NCBI GenBank assembly: GCA_021432635.1
Contig: MU270022.1
Location: 1,364,001 to 1,428,000, forward strand
Direction of reading: 5' to 3'
DNA: 64,000 nucleotides
From: Thozetella sp. PMI_491
Taxonomy: Eukaryota > Ascomycota > Sordariomycetes > Chaetosphaeriales > Chaetosphaeriaceae
Below the pieces are notes generated by a model. It saw nothing but the letters and a program-made list of their open reading frames with translations. It ran no database searches and was not told where the DNA came from. Each line of letters begins with the position of its first letter. Position 1 is the stretch's first letter. Both the position numbers and the translations under genes were made by a program. Positions 52,301 to 63,377 of this stretch are shown here, piece by piece.

Positions 52301-54344
52301 TATAGCAGCCGAAAGCTGCTCTTTAATGCCCGGAAGAAAAGGCTTATGCAGTGTTTGCTTCTCTGGGTCTGAGCCGGGGGCTGAAGGCCTTGTTCTAAAG
52401 TCCTGGCGTGTTTTGCCTGCGAGGAAAGCCTGGATTCGGTCCAAGCATGCCATGGCAGCCACAATGCGCGGAAAACTTTGAAATAGAGACATTAGAGGGG
52501 TAGAGAGAAGCATAAGGTAGGAGAGAGAGGTGAAAAGCTGGCGAGCGTCTAGAGTACGCTGAGCCACGCCGAATGTGACAACTGGTGAAAACATGATCGG
52601 AACAAAGGCCACCAAAGCTGCGAGAATCAGGAGTATACGGAAACGATTTCCCGATCCTAGTTCATCGATGCGAAGCTTCTGTAGGGCGTTGAAGATGGGG
52701 TCGGCGAGGCCCGAGAGCTTCAGGTTCTTCATATTGGCGATAACGGATCCCGTGAGGCCAACCCGTTTCTATCGAGTGCCCAAGAGTTAGTTCGACGATG
52801 AGGGAAGAAGCGGCCGCTTGGAACGGATTTTAGAAAATCTTGGAAATGACGCACCTGAACCCCTTCCATCCACTTACGCTGCGAGTCACCAGTGTATCTT
52901 ACTAGGACTGACATGGCGATGATGCAACATAGAACCAATACAATCGGAGCCGCAAAGGCGGCAGCCAACTGCTCATATAGCAACCAGCTAGCGATAGCGG
53001 TCTCAATTAAAGACCCCCAAATATCGTGGAGGTCTAGGAACCCGACTCGAATGCGTTCAATGTCGGTGCTCATCAGAGTGAGCGCAGCGTTACTGTCGCC
53101 TGACCCTATCTCCGCCTCCGTAGCCGCCCGATAAATGGCCGAAACGAGGCATCCTCTAACCAGGTACATAGAGCGGTACTGGAAGTACCAGTAGAGGGCC
53201 GTCGACACGGCAATACCGCAGTAGATGAGAATACTAGCGCCGATGAACCCATAAGCAGCGTTCACAGATGCTTCGGCTTCCGGGAGGGATAGATAGTCAA
53301 TCAAGCTGCTGATGAAGAATGGCTGACAGAACCGAAATGCCAAAAGAGCGAGCCTCGGAAGTATTGGGAGAAGCAGAGGCATTGGCAAGGTGCGGCCAAG
53401 AGTTTTAAGCAAAGCGTGCTTGTCAGTCGCAAATTCGGAATAGTCGACCTTTTTCTCAAACTTTTCTTGAAGGAGCGAGCCAGCCATACCAACGTCCAAC
53501 GGGTATAAATCCTGTGGCCGTAGTATGCTTTTGTATCCATCAAAGAATAGCTTGTTCAACCAGAAGTAGATGCCTAAGCCGAAAGCTGTCAGAAGGACTT
53601 GAGGCACACATGGCTTCTCTCGGCGCGGCCTACTACAGAGAAGAGGAGAAAGAGATGGGGAAAAGGCTGTCTCCTACTCACCTAAACTATATATTCCACT
53701 TGTCTCCTCAGGGCTGTGTTCCTGGGCATTCCAAGCGATCCACTTCGTCTTGCGCTGGGCTTCGAGGAAGGTCATGATCACTTTCACGCCAACCGCTGCC
53801 GTGAATACAGTTGCATAGGTAATTTCGGGCTTCGTGCCCGCGGCAAGCCAGATAGTTCTTGTCTGCGCCGCGTCGAGCAGGGTTGTGATGAAAAGATAGG
53901 AGCTAAGCAAGATCGAGGGGCGAGGGGAGCGAGTATGCTCTTGGACAGAGAGCGTGGCCATGGATAGTGCCGCCACTAATTGCAACACAGTCGCGGCGAT
54001 TGCCAAGCTAGTCACGGTGAGAGAGCGTATTCCTACAAGCAAAACGAGGGCCAATTGGAGCCCGATGTAGGTGGCAATGGTTCCCTGTCGCGATAGTCAG
54101 CATATCCTTCTCAGTCGATTAATGGGGACCGTACCAATTTGACGAGTTGAACACCAGGCGCGTTGACAATTGCTCGCCTTTTTAATAACACCCTGGTCCG
54201 CCATATTGAGAGTACAATGAATAGAGTAGATGGAGCGAATGAGAAGACAAGCTGCTCGAACTTGACCGTGAAGTCGAAATCATCGCGGCAGCCCACGACA
54301 TTAGGGCCTAGGGAGTCGTCGTTAGCGCAAGTTGAGAAAAGCAT
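49361..54344 (-). CDS. ABCC-type (MRP-like) full ABC transporter with one in-frame stop
   Basis: ATP-driven exporter, TMD0-TMD1-NBD1-TMD2-NBD2. Nine exons: 54344..54135, 54084..53682, 53597..52855, 52768..52086, 51998..51367, 51306..51026, 50959..50691, 50616..50170 and 50117..49361. The eight introns (50-87 bp) all preserve phase and total 1,475 codons including the final stop. The upstream frame reaches 54401 only through TTG, so ATG 54344 is chosen. NBD1: Walker A GPIASGKST (641-649), signature LSGGQ (734-738), Walker B IFDD (756-759) with the Asp typical of the degenerate ABCC site. NBD2: GRTGSGKSS (from 1253), LSQGQ (1358-1362), LLLDE (1394-1398). A TAG at 50480..50478 (codon 1120) interrupts the TMD2 segment AYLLAMIQQ-stop-LGFVL, where relatives usually have Trp. 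No splice sites can remove it. All else is open, so this is a recent nonsense allele, readthrough or sequence error. Confidence 0.85.
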
Positions 54345-55710
54345 AGCGGACCGCAGGACCAATTTCACGAGTAGGCAAAACACGAGGATGGCTGGTGGCA
54401 AGCATCAAACATCTGAAGTTGGCAAAGCAGAGCGAGACAGCCATAGATAGGGTGCCTCGGTCCCTTCCTTATTGTTACAAACTTTGGATTCGCGTGACGC
54501 AGATCTTAAGTCCTATACATCAGGTCCCTCTATGCAGATTATAGCCGTGGCTGGTCTAGTGAGCTTGGCCTGCCTGATGCGGGCAGTCCATTGTGCGCCG
54601 CGTCAGCGTTGACGCTATGACTCGCAAGACGGCGACGCATAAAAAATTGGCTGGTGCGCGATAATGAGAATTTCGTACGTCTAAAAGCCAATCAGGAGCA
54701 CGAGAGAACGCTTAATAGATAGTATCGCCAGCCTGGGTGAATTGCATCTCTTGATGGCCCCTTGATGGAAGTCGCAGTAGGTGCGTACAGTTACCGGTGC
54801 TAGTTCCCGAGTTGCACCACCCAAGTATAGAGATACCTTCGCCACCTAACTTAATTGGTCAGGCATCCGATCCTGGCCAGTGCATCTCCTGGAAGTGGGA
54901 TGACTATCTCGAGGAGTAGAATTATCAGCTACTGCAAAGCATTCAATGTCTATCAATTCCAACTTCGAGGGAGAAATCGAAGGACGGATAAGTACATACA
55001 TACGGTGAGCTGGCCCCGGCCAATTAATCCATCCGGCTTACTCCCTGACACAACTCGCCACCACCAAGCTGGCACTGATTACGAGGGCTCGCTTGGAGAT
55101 TCGCGTTATATTTGCCTCAGAGATCCGAGCCGTTATGCTGGAACCTTGCGCCTGTGCCCGGATGGGATAGCTTGCGATTATCCCCGTCATCCTTCAGCAC
55201 GCCTCGAAGTATGTATAACTCGTCGATCTAGCGCGATTCCGAGAAGTTACAGCTTATAGTCGGCTATGTACGGCTTCCATACAGGCACCGCTTCCACAAT
55301 TGGGCCTTTCGCGGAGGACGTTTCGCCCTATTGCCCGACTTCCCGTCTGCGGACTAGCCGCTGGGGTGAAAGAACGCCATTACCTATATCGTGTCTTATA
55401 TTCGATTCCTCTACAACGCTTTAACTATCATCAATAAATTGATAATTGACGTCATCTACCAAAGGCGGCCAGCATCACGTGAATCGGATGGGGTAGCGAG
55501 CTTAGCCGAACTAGAACTAACATGCTCTCGGAGAGCGAGGTTCGCGTTAGACTATAAATTATATCCCGATTAGGAAAAAAGAAGCACTCGGTCAGCGATA
55601 CGGGTAGAGTTCACGGCTTGAAGTGGCCTATAAATGCTGGAGGCAAATCATGTACTGTAGTTGTTCTAAAGGTGACTGATATGGGCCATCCAATAAAACG
55701 GGTATTCACT
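54345..55710. other. divergent intergenic region
   Basis: Promoters of the ABC transporter (-) and the iminopeptidase-like gene (+). Short frames at 54855..55573 lack motifs. No RNA genes or repeats recognised. Confidence 0.5.
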
Positions 55711-56658
55711 ATGTCCGAAATCGATACCTGGGTCGTGCTGCGCGACGGCGTGAAGGTGCATGTGGTGCAGCTTGGGGACGATAAGTCGAAGCCGCTCCTC
55801 ATTGCCCTGCACGGAGCACCTGGTCTCTCTGATCACCTCGAGCCCAAGAGCTCGTTCGGTTTTCTGAGCACTCGCTTCCGTGTCTTGGTATACGACGCCC
55901 GGGGGAGTGGTGTCAGCGATCTTAAAGGCCCATACACCGACGCACAATGGATTTCCGACGTGGACGAGCTTCGGTGAGCAGATGACTGCCTCCTCTTCCC
56001 CGGTAAAATCTCCCAGTGCTCTTCGTTAATGCTATGCAGAGCATGGGCCGGGGCCGAACGTTTTGTCCTTGCCGGTGGCTCTTACGGCGGGTTCCTCGCC
56101 CTGCAGTACATCTTGGCGCACCCCGAGCGTGTCGAGGCCTTGATCCTTCGCGACACCTGGGCGGCCGGGCTGCGAGGGACTTTCAACGCGTTCGCGACAT
56201 TGCTCACCGATCCCCGCCTCAAGGTGGATATACCCCGCCAGGTGCGGCTGTGGACAGGCGGTCTCCGGGATAACCAAGACTTTGTTGACGCATTCGAGGA
56301 GATCAAGCCCATCTACACCCCTCCGGCGAGGGAAGGGGAAGAAGTGCCCGATGAGTTTGAGGGCGTAGCGCAGGACCGCCAACGCCTACCCAATTATGAG
56401 GCGCAAAACTATGCTTTTGCTTACAACCAGCCGCGCTTCGACGTGCGATCGCGGCTGGCCGAGATCGTGGCGCCGACCCTGGTCATAGTGGGCCGGCACG
56501 ACGTGGTCTGCCCGCTTGAGTACAGCGAGGAGTTGGCGGCGGGGATTCCCAACAGCGAGCTGGCAATCTTCGAGAACTCGGGCCACGCCCCGCCTTCGGA
56601 CGAGCCCATAGCGTTTCGCGAGAGACTCTCCAAGTTTCTCACCGGGCTAGGTTACTAA
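55711..56658 (+). CDS. prolyl-iminopeptidase-like alpha/beta hydrolase (S33)
   Basis: Exons 55711..55973 and 56040..56658 give 293 aa. The 66-bp intron (GTGAGC, GTTAAT branch, TGCAG) is phase 2 and splits ...DELR from AWAGAERF. The frame opens upstream at TTG 55618, and another ATG lies at 55681. The start at 55711 gives the usual family opening, SEIDTWVVLRDGVKVHVVQ. The oxyanion strand is LHGAPGLSDH and the strand 5-6 region is YDARGSGVSD. The nucleophile is Ser102 in GGSYGG, the acid Asp lies in VGRHDVVCP and the His in NSGHAPP. The cap (about 130-225) contains LWTGGLRDNQDFVDAFEEI. No signal peptide, hence intracellular. It probably releases N-terminal proline or hydrolyses a small ester or amide; the exact substrate is not predictable. 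Confidence 0.9.
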
Positions 56659-56862
56659 GTGAAACCCGGAGCGGGTGAGGATCTCAGCTGGGGAATGATG
56701 CGAGATGGTCAAGACACAGGCAAGGCTACAAGCAGAAACTGTATTCAGGGCTAGCTTTTACTTTCATGGCTACCATACATAGAAAATCCCGCATCCAAAT
56801 TGCACCACCAATACCTAGCGCGCCATCGACGTGTCTACCCTGTGCCCGTTCGGGAGACCACA

Positions 56863-57894
56863 CTAGTGTGAGCTCTGAGGCCGACAAAAGCGTGTCTTGG
56901 TGACCAGGGTTTCAGGTATGCCTGATTCGTAGATGCGGAACATAAGCCTTTGGGCCTGGACAAAATTATGCCCTTCGTCAAAATCGATCATGTGGTGAAA
57001 GACTACTGCGATTTCGGTCTCGGGGGCGAGGCTCGGCGTTTGCAAGCACTCCGCAGGGCCGGCTGCCCAGTCTATGACCCGAAGGAGACTGTAGAGCACT
57101 TGGTAATGCACAGTCCTCAACCTCACCATCGGCTCGTACATCTCTTCGGGGCCGAAGACATGGACCTCGTTGTGTTGAAACGCCACCACGAGGATGCACC
57201 ACTGCTGGTTGACCTGAACGGGCGTTAGTGCGTTGATGTGCCTCCGGGCAGCCGAGAGGAGGCTAGCGGCGTGGTGTGATTTCCATGGAGACTCCTTTGT
57301 CTGCGGAGACACTGAGATTGGCGCGGACACCACGCAGCGGTCCTCCTCCTTCTTGCTGCGAGTCAAGAATGAGGCTAGACGGTGCATGTGGTCTATCTGG
57401 TTCGTACACGGCACGCGAGCCAAGACGTCGGCTGCGGCATCCCTTTCCCTTGCGGGCACCGGAGGAGGACTCGTCTCGATGTCTTTAGGCGTGACCGGCT
57501 TGATGTCTTTGGGCTTGGCCGGCTCGATCTCTTTGGGCTTGGCTGGCCTGATGGCTTTGGGCTGGGCCTTTTGTGGAAGCATGCCACACCGGAAGCCCAA
57601 GGTGAGCTCCACATATCTTTCCACCAGGATCTGGTCGATCACCCGAATGTGACCAGAGTGCCATGTTGGGCATGACGCGGTGCGACTTAGTTCAAGGAGG
57701 CGCGCCGTGCGTGGCCAGTCGAGACCACGAAAACGGGCCTGAAACCTCCTGAGAGAAGGCCAGAATCTCGACGAAGTTCCCTGGAAAGCTGCAAGCAACA
57801 CTTCCAGGTCGATTCGATAGGCCTTCGATAGATGCAGAGCCTCGGGAGGAGGCGTGCTGGCCTTCGGAGCTCTCGACTTCTTGGGGGGGCTCAT
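56863..57894 (-). CDS. hypothetical protein with Lys-Pro repeat
   Basis: Single exon, 343 aa, not recognised. The N terminus is basic (SPPKKSRAPKAS). Residues about 27-100 look globular and include RFWPSLRRFQARFRGLDWPRTARLLEL. Four degenerate 8-residue repeats follow (about 108-139, consensus x-K-P-K-[ED]-I-x-P), encoded by a 24-bp DNA repeat. The C-terminal half is globular, with VQVNQQWCILVVAFQHNEVHVFGPEEMYEPMVRLR and later EIAVVFHHMIDFDEGHNFVQAQ. That pattern faintly recalls the C-terminal part of Ulp1-like cysteine peptidases or plant-type mobile domains, but I see no catalytic triad and do not make the call. No signal peptide or membrane segment. The uninterrupted 1-kb frame supports it as a real gene. 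Confidence 0.65.
   Translation of the reverse strand: MSPPKKSRAPKASTPPPEALHLSKAYRIDLEVLLAAFQGTSSRFWPSLRRFQARFRGLDWPRTARLLELSRTASCPTWHSGHIRVIDQILVERYVELTLGFRCGMLPQKAQPKAIRPAKPKEIEPAKPKDIKPVTPKDIETSPPPVPARERDAAADVLARVPCTNQIDHMHRLASFLTRSKKEEDRCVVSAPISVSPQTKESPWKSHHAASLLSAARRHINALTPVQVNQQWCILVVAFQHNEVHVFGPEEMYEPMVRLRTVHYQVLYSLLRVIDWAAGPAECLQTPSLAPETEIAVVFHHMIDFDEGHNFVQAQRLMFRIYESGIPETLVTKTRFCRPQSSH
57478..57573 (-). repeat. four 24-bp coding tandem repeats
   Basis: Units 57478..57501, 57502..57525, 57526..57549 and 57550..57573 share the core gat-n-tcttt-gggc-t-ggc-cggc and encode the Lys-Pro repeat of the gene at 56863. Similarity decreases toward the fourth unit. In-frame copy-number changes are possible. 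Confidence 0.8.
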
Positions 57895-59796
57895 GACTTT
57901 CTTTGTGTTCTAGACTGAATGGCAATGTGTATCTCTCAGAGTCGGAGGAAGTTCGTGTGCGCTGATGCAGAACGGAAGAGGAGGAGGGAACAGCAGAAGG
58001 GGGAAAGAGGACGAGCTCGAGGAGCGCAGAGCGGGGAGAAGGTCGCTTGGTCTGAGACAACCGGCTAGACCAAGTGCCATCGAATCGCTAGTGTCGTGAG
58101 CCCTCCTCGGGGAGCACACTTGTGATAGGTCATTGCTTCCTAACGATATCTCTGCAGTTTGTAGGTCGCCGAAGTTGAGACGCAGCTACCCGTGACGCTA
58201 GCCCGTGTCGGATGTAGCTGAGCTCCTGGCGAGGCTGCCTAGCCGATGGAGAGGCAAAGAGAAGGTCGGAGACGCAGAGAGAAGGTCGGAGACGCAAAGA
58301 GAAGGCCGGAGAGAAACCTTGCCTCCAATCAGGCATCGGTTTTTCGAAAGGATTGGCGCCCAAGGTTTCAGCACTTTCAAGTTGAGGTGGTGGTGGACGA
58401 GCAGACCGGCCAGACACCGGCGCACTCTACAAAGTGTCAATTCTCGGATTGGCTGTCTGGTCTGCGTTGCTCTTGGGTAACACCGATATATTTGTTTGTC
58501 AATGTAAGAGCCACAGGGGCTTAGAACTAGGCTATGTGCTGCCCCCACGGCGGCGGCACCTAACCCGTGCAGGCCAGGTGGGGGTAAATGAAGGTCGCGT
58601 CCACGAGGGCGACGGCCTAAAGACTTGCTGTGCAGCTGGGTGGCAGCCTGCATGCATATCAAGGAGTTATGACAGCAGGATCAGATCATTGATACCGTGG
58701 ACCGCTCCCTGGGTACGAATGCTTCCATACCAGATTTGGTAGCGAAGTATACTCTAGAGTCGAACCTCCCTAGCGCTGTTCCACAATCCCCCCTTCTGCA
58801 CGTCTCCCACTTAAGTTCGTGTTTGCGTAACAACGCAGAGCCGAAGCGGGGTCAGTCCTTGGTCGCCTCCTGCAGACAATCATAGTCTGCTCGAGGCTCC
58901 GGGAGGGGTCAGGCCACCATTTGTTCCTCGTTCTTCCCTGGCATTAAGCTCCAAACACCCATCCCGACCCAGAAGTCAACCAAGTGTGGCACATTTCTCT
59001 CCTTGGCCCGAGGGGACCCTCTCAGTCACCGAACTGTTCCCATCTTGGGCCCAATTCTCTTTGTCCTCTTCTCGCTGCCCCCCAGAACCGCACCGGCTCC
59101 GTGGCTCTTTTCCTCTTTTTATTCGTTTCCTAGCTCGTTGCAACGGTGTGCACCGAGATTGGTCACTGACGATCATATACACACTGCTCAAAGGCTTGCT
59201 CAACATCCAATGGAGATCTTGCCCTCCATTGGGCAGAAATGGGTAGCTCTGGGGAACTTCGACGAAGCCTGAAGAAGTCTCTGACCGGTTTGCCATGCTA
59301 CTTTGGGCTTTCATCGGCAGGTGCTTGGCGCCATGACGCACCCTATTCCAAGTTTGTAAGGCAGGTTTCTAGCTCCCCTGGTGTGATTAGTTGACACCGC
59401 GAGAGTCGGGTGTCGGCCTCTCTGGGGCCTGGTTGGCACGCTGCGGGGTAATATGTGAACAGGCGTGTGAGTAGCCGCCGGCTTGTATGACAAGGACGCC
59501 ATCCGAGCGTTGAGAACGAATGAGCTAGCTTAGGTTGGTCCCTCGGCGCTGACAATGTCGTATCCTATCTGAACGGATGGCATTCCCCGGGGCCATTGAT
59601 TCCAAAAAGCAGCGGGGGTCCCTTTCCACGCTCGTCAGCTTGCGCATACATACTGCCACATGGCAGAGTTCGCAAGGTAGTCCCTGTTTTGGTTGAGTGT
59701 TTGCTCTCCCTCGGAATAAAATTTTCGTGCTACACCATCATCATCACCCTCTCGGACTGCCACTCTCGCCATTGAGACCTTGCCAGTGACGCTAAA
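57895..59796. other. intergenic, with a short tandem repeat
   Basis: Divergent spacer between the hypothetical gene (-) and the epimerase gene (+). Contains a 3 x 20-bp repeat (next entry). A C/T-rich segment occurs around 59030-59130. Frames here overlap and have no motif. Confidence 0.5.
58251..58310. repeat. three 20-bp tandem repeats
   Basis: Units 58251..58270, 58271..58290 and 58291..58310, consensus gaCGCAaAGAGAAGGtCGGA, differ at two or three positions each. Non-coding as far as can be judged. Confidence 0.8.
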
Positions 59797-60801
59797 ATGC
59801 ATATCCTTATCCTCGGCGGTACAGTCTTCGTCGGCCGCGCTCTGGTCGACGAGGCCCTGGCGAGAGGCCACACAGTGACCATTTTTAACCGTGGCACGAG
59901 GACAGCCCCCGAAGGGGTCGCTGTCGTCACTGGCGACCGTCTGGCCCCGGATGGGTACTCGGGCCTAGATAGCATGTCGTTTGATGCGGTGATCGACACG
60001 TGGAGCTGGAGTGCCGAGGCTGTAACGACCGCGGTCGAGGCACTCCAGGGTCGCACGCGACATTACACGTATGTATCGACGGTTGCTGTCTATGAGCCGG
60101 AGAAGCTGGACGTTTCTCAGCAGTACACCGAAGATGCCCCCCTGTATCGGGTGGACATCGATAGGCCGGACAGGTGGTCCTATGCCCACAACAAGCGGTG
60201 CGGCGAGATCGCCGCCGAAAAAGCCGAGGTGCCTGTTTTCCTCGTCCGCCCGGGTGTCATTCTCGGGCCCCATGAGCATGTTCTCGGCTCTGGTGGACGC
60301 CTTGTCTGGTGGCTTTCCCGATTCCACGGCGGCGGCCGCATGGTGGCACCAGGCCCTAAAGAGCTCCGGACCACCTTCCTCGACGTGCGCGATCTTGCTA
60401 CGTTCATCATCACCGGGGCAGAAAAAGGCCTAGCCGGTGCGTACTCCGTCTTAGGAGGTCCTATACTTCCTACGATGGGTCAATTGTTGGATACGATGAA
60501 CGATGTCACAGGAGGTCATGCCCAGCTCGTGTGGAAGACGCCCGAAGAAATACTAGCTATCGGGGTTGATCCGATCTACGACCTTCCCCTCTGGTACCCC
60601 CCCGGGAGCGAAAAGCATATATTGCTCAACAACTGGGACACGACGAAAGCGCGCAGGGATGGTCTTGTCACTCGACCGATCCGAGACACCTTGAAGGATA
60701 CCTGGGACTGGATCCAGAGCGGCCAGGATGTGCCTCCGATGCCGCCAGGGCGGCGTACTTATGGGCTCGCGCCCGAGCAAGAGGCAGCCATACTTAATTG
60801 A
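59797..60801 (+). CDS. NAD(P)-dependent epimerase/reductase of the extended SDR type
   Basis: Single intronless exon, 334 aa, ATG 59797. A Rossmann dinucleotide loop GGTVFVG (7-13) opens the protein and is followed by GHTVTIFNRG (24-33). Further motifs are FDAVIDTWSWSAEAV, YTYVSTVAVY (90-99), the catalytic Tyr129-x3-Lys133 in SYAHNKRCGE, VFLVRPGVILGPHEH and RTTFLDVRDLATFI. The C-terminal substrate part ends with LPLWYPPG, then DTTKARRDGLVTRPIRDTLKDTWDWI. The layout (GGTxFxGR, RPGxIxGPHE, W-W...R) is the one I know mainly from actinobacterial NAD-epimerase/reductase proteins acting on sugars or small metabolites. That, the lack of introns beside intron-rich neighbours, and an evidently GC-rich coding sequence make bacterial origin possible but unproven. 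Cytosolic; no signal sequence. Confidence 0.9.
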   Translation: MHILILGGTVFVGRALVDEALARGHTVTIFNRGTRTAPEGVAVVTGDRLAPDGYSGLDSMSFDAVIDTWSWSAEAVTTAVEALQGRTRHYTYVSTVAVYEPEKLDVSQQYTEDAPLYRVDIDRPDRWSYAHNKRCGEIAAEKAEVPVFLVRPGVILGPHEHVLGSGGRLVWWLSRFHGGGRMVAPGPKELRTTFLDVRDLATFIITGAEKGLAGAYSVLGGPILPTMGQLLDTMNDVTGGHAQLVWKTPEEILAIGVDPIYDLPLWYPPGSEKHILLNNWDTTKARRDGLVTRPIRDTLKDTWDWIQSGQDVPPMPPGRRTYGLAPEQEAAILN

Positions 60802-62056
60802 CTCATAAAAGGTAGTAATGAGAGAAAAGTGGCGCGAATTGCGCTCGAGACTCTGCTACAAATCGCTGGTCGATTTGTTGTTTACTCAATCGCTTGCTAC
60901 CCGATAGCCTACGCGCGCTTTACAGGGTACGGGTTCTGTCTCGTCTCTCCGTAGTGGAGGAGCTTGGTACATATCCTGCTTAGTATTGCTAGTTGTAGGC
61001 TTCCCGGCCGACCAAGGCAACAAACGCCGATCTGCGTAGTCACTTAGCCACCCGCCGAGGCCATGCTCACGCGACCCTCCTGTTGCACTTAAACGAGTCG
61101 CGTCGAAATATGCATTAGAGTTAGCCGTGGCCATGGCTCCGGCCACAAATCGCCGTCCTATCCGCACCATCCGGCGGGAACCAAGGAGCATGTGAACAGC
61201 ACGGCCCGCAGGAGCGACTCTGTCTTGGCGAGGGGATGCGTTAGGCAGGTGCAGGTGCCATTCTCCAATTATTCTCGAGACGGCATGAGCTAATTGCCGA
61301 GTTTCGACCCGGCATACACTGCGCGGTGCGGGCCGAGTGAGCGGGGAACTGGAGGACATAGGAATAGGACTGGGGGTGTCGGTGGTTCAGAGGACCCTAC
61401 CCATAGGGCGACCGCGCAGCAGGAAAAAAGAGGCAATGGCGGATCAAGACGTGGCAGGCCTCCATAAAGTACCTAGTTACTGACGGCACTTGCCGGAATC
61501 CGCCGCAGTTGAATCAAATGATAAGATTTGTGGCCTCTCTCGGTTTGGCTTATTGGCTATAGGCCTGGCGGCCTCGAGAGACGATCTGCCTCCCAGAAAA
61601 AGCAACCGCATCGTGGGTAGCCCCCCTGGAGCCTTGGGTACGAAGCTGTGGCGCGGATGGTGGGTGGGGGTCTATCTTAGCGATTCTCCAAACACGCTAA
61701 CCCGCTATGCTTCAACACGTCACTTGCGCCGTCTCAGGCTGCTCACGTTGAGAGTTGCCTCCTCCGCCAATGAGGCAACGCCCCAGAAGCCTTTCCCCAT
61801 GCACCTCCACGAGAGTATAGCAAACATAGTAATGAAGCAGGAGTGGGCCGATCTCTCCACTGCCGTCACACCCCCCGGGCCGATAAGATTCCCAAAAGCA
61901 AACCGGCCTTCTTCTCCGTCTTATCGCTCCTAACCCCTCTATCTAAGCTAACCTTATTCCTCGATCCCTTCGTCTCGCGTCTCATCGCTCTCGATCTGCA
62001 CCACCAGCTATCGACTCTGATGAGACTCAAGCCACGGCACCAAGGTCAACTCAACA
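60802..62056. other. intergenic; one unsupported 157-codon frame
   Basis: A minus-strand frame 61359..60886 with ATG (SSSSPLTRPAPRS..., Arg-rich, no domain) could encode 157 aa but has no motif, homology signal or splice evidence, so it is not called a gene. C/T-rich sequence at 61850-62040 fits a promoter/leader for the next gene. Confidence 0.45.
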
Positions 62057-62579
62057 ATGAACGATCGACCCTACATCTCTAGCAAGGACAAGGCAGAGGC
62101 GAGGCGCAAGCGGAAGACTATGGCTCAAGTACCCGGGGATGCCCCAAAGCTTCCCATGAGTGAGCCCATAGTATCCCCTCATGTTCCTGATCCTGGCCGG
62201 CCTTGCGGCACTCAGTGCCTGGCCCTCACGCCGACCGAACAATTCGCACATAGCCCATGTGAGTCGGCGACGCAGGATATGGTCTTCTCATGTTAAGAGT
62301 AGTGCTAACATATGTTGGCGTAACCATCAAGGGTTCTGGCAGAGCGACCTAGTTTCTGGGTCGATTCACCTGCGAATCAACGACCTCGAAGCCTCAGCAC
62401 TGCAGCATGTTCTACCCGAGTTTACCTTTGTCGGGACAGACCAGATCCAGGCCGAAGTCTATCATCTTCTGTCACAGATGCAGTATCATATGGAGAGAAT
62501 CGGCACTCTGCTCAGTGTCGAGCAGTTCCGAGACAGACCCAGCCTCCAGAGCCAGATGCGCCCACCGGGTCACATCTAA
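62057..62579 (+). CDS. orphan two-exon gene, unknown function
   Basis: Exons 62057..62258 and 62332..62579 give 149 aa. The 73-bp intron has GTGAGT, a GCTAAC branch and CAAG, is phase 1, and removes stops in the exon 1 frame. The N terminus is strongly basic (KDKAEARRKRK, about 11-21) and might be a nuclear signal or DNA contact. The middle is Pro-rich (PKLPMSEPIVSPHVPDPGRP). Exon 2 encodes a folded-looking region: FWQSDLVSGSIHLRINDLEASALQHVL, then FVGTDQIQAEVYHLLSQMQYHMERIGTLLSVEQF, with heptad-like hydrophobics that may form a helix pair. No known domain. A C/T-rich leader precedes the ATG. It may be a shortened remnant of a regulator, since it lies 0.8 kb upstream of a Zn2Cys6 gene. Confidence 0.5.
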
Positions 62580-63377
62580 CTCCTGGCACCAAGGCTTGCA
62601 AGAGATGATGGTTTGGCGATGGTGTAGCTTCCGTCTCATTCAGTGAGACTTGCTGAGCTCTCAACATAATTGGGTTGGCTGTTATTTTGGGTACCTAACG
62701 GGACTGCTGGTGCCTCCTTTTCGTGGTATGTGTCGGGTCAGCGATGGAGTATATTAGCGGCAGGAAATTGTTACTGGAATTGTACGGAACGGCAGGTAAT
62801 CATAAGCGTCGCAACCCTCTTTGAGTACAATATTGGTATGCCAGACTCACCGATCACGTCTTGGTGCTGTGATAGCCTGCTCCAAAGTTTCTTGCACGGC
62901 GACGGTTCCGCTGAACCGGCAGGGAGCCATCTTGCTTGACGTTCAGGACATCGGGCTATCATTCCGAGTCAAGTAAAAACAGCTCGCCAATGTATCTCCT
63001 TCTTATGGCGCCTATGCCTCGGCACCCCAGAATGCAATGGAGCGGGCGATGCCCTCGAATAGCACAGGCCGTCATTACCACATTAGCCGGCCATCGGGTT
63101 ACCGTGCATGATCGAACTGAAACCCCGTTCCCATGAAATATTTTAAGGTACTGCGTCGTCCTACGGTTATTTCGGCTATACTATGGCGTCGCATGGGTCG
63201 GAGACTCTGCATCCGGCAGGACACCTTCCAAGTGCATAACCCCGATGTCTCCCACCTTCACCAGTAATTCTCAGATGTTCAGACAATTAACCCAGTGTGG
63301 TGATTAAACAGTTCGCCGCTCCTGAAACGGCTTGAATTCGCGCCTTTTTATCAACACAGACTGTGGCCACCGACGGG
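62580..63377. other. intergenic, nothing recognised
   Basis: Co-directional spacer ahead of the Zn2Cys6 gene. Frames at 62670..63136 are motif-free. Confidence 0.5.

Noticed and set aside
54344-54401. Longer N terminus of the ABC transporter
   Set aside because: The extension starts at TTG; the first ATG (54344) also gives the usual family N terminus.
60886-61359. 157-codon minus-strand frame with ATG
   Set aside because: Arg- and Ser-rich, no domain, no homology signal; likely a chance frame in GC-rich DNA.
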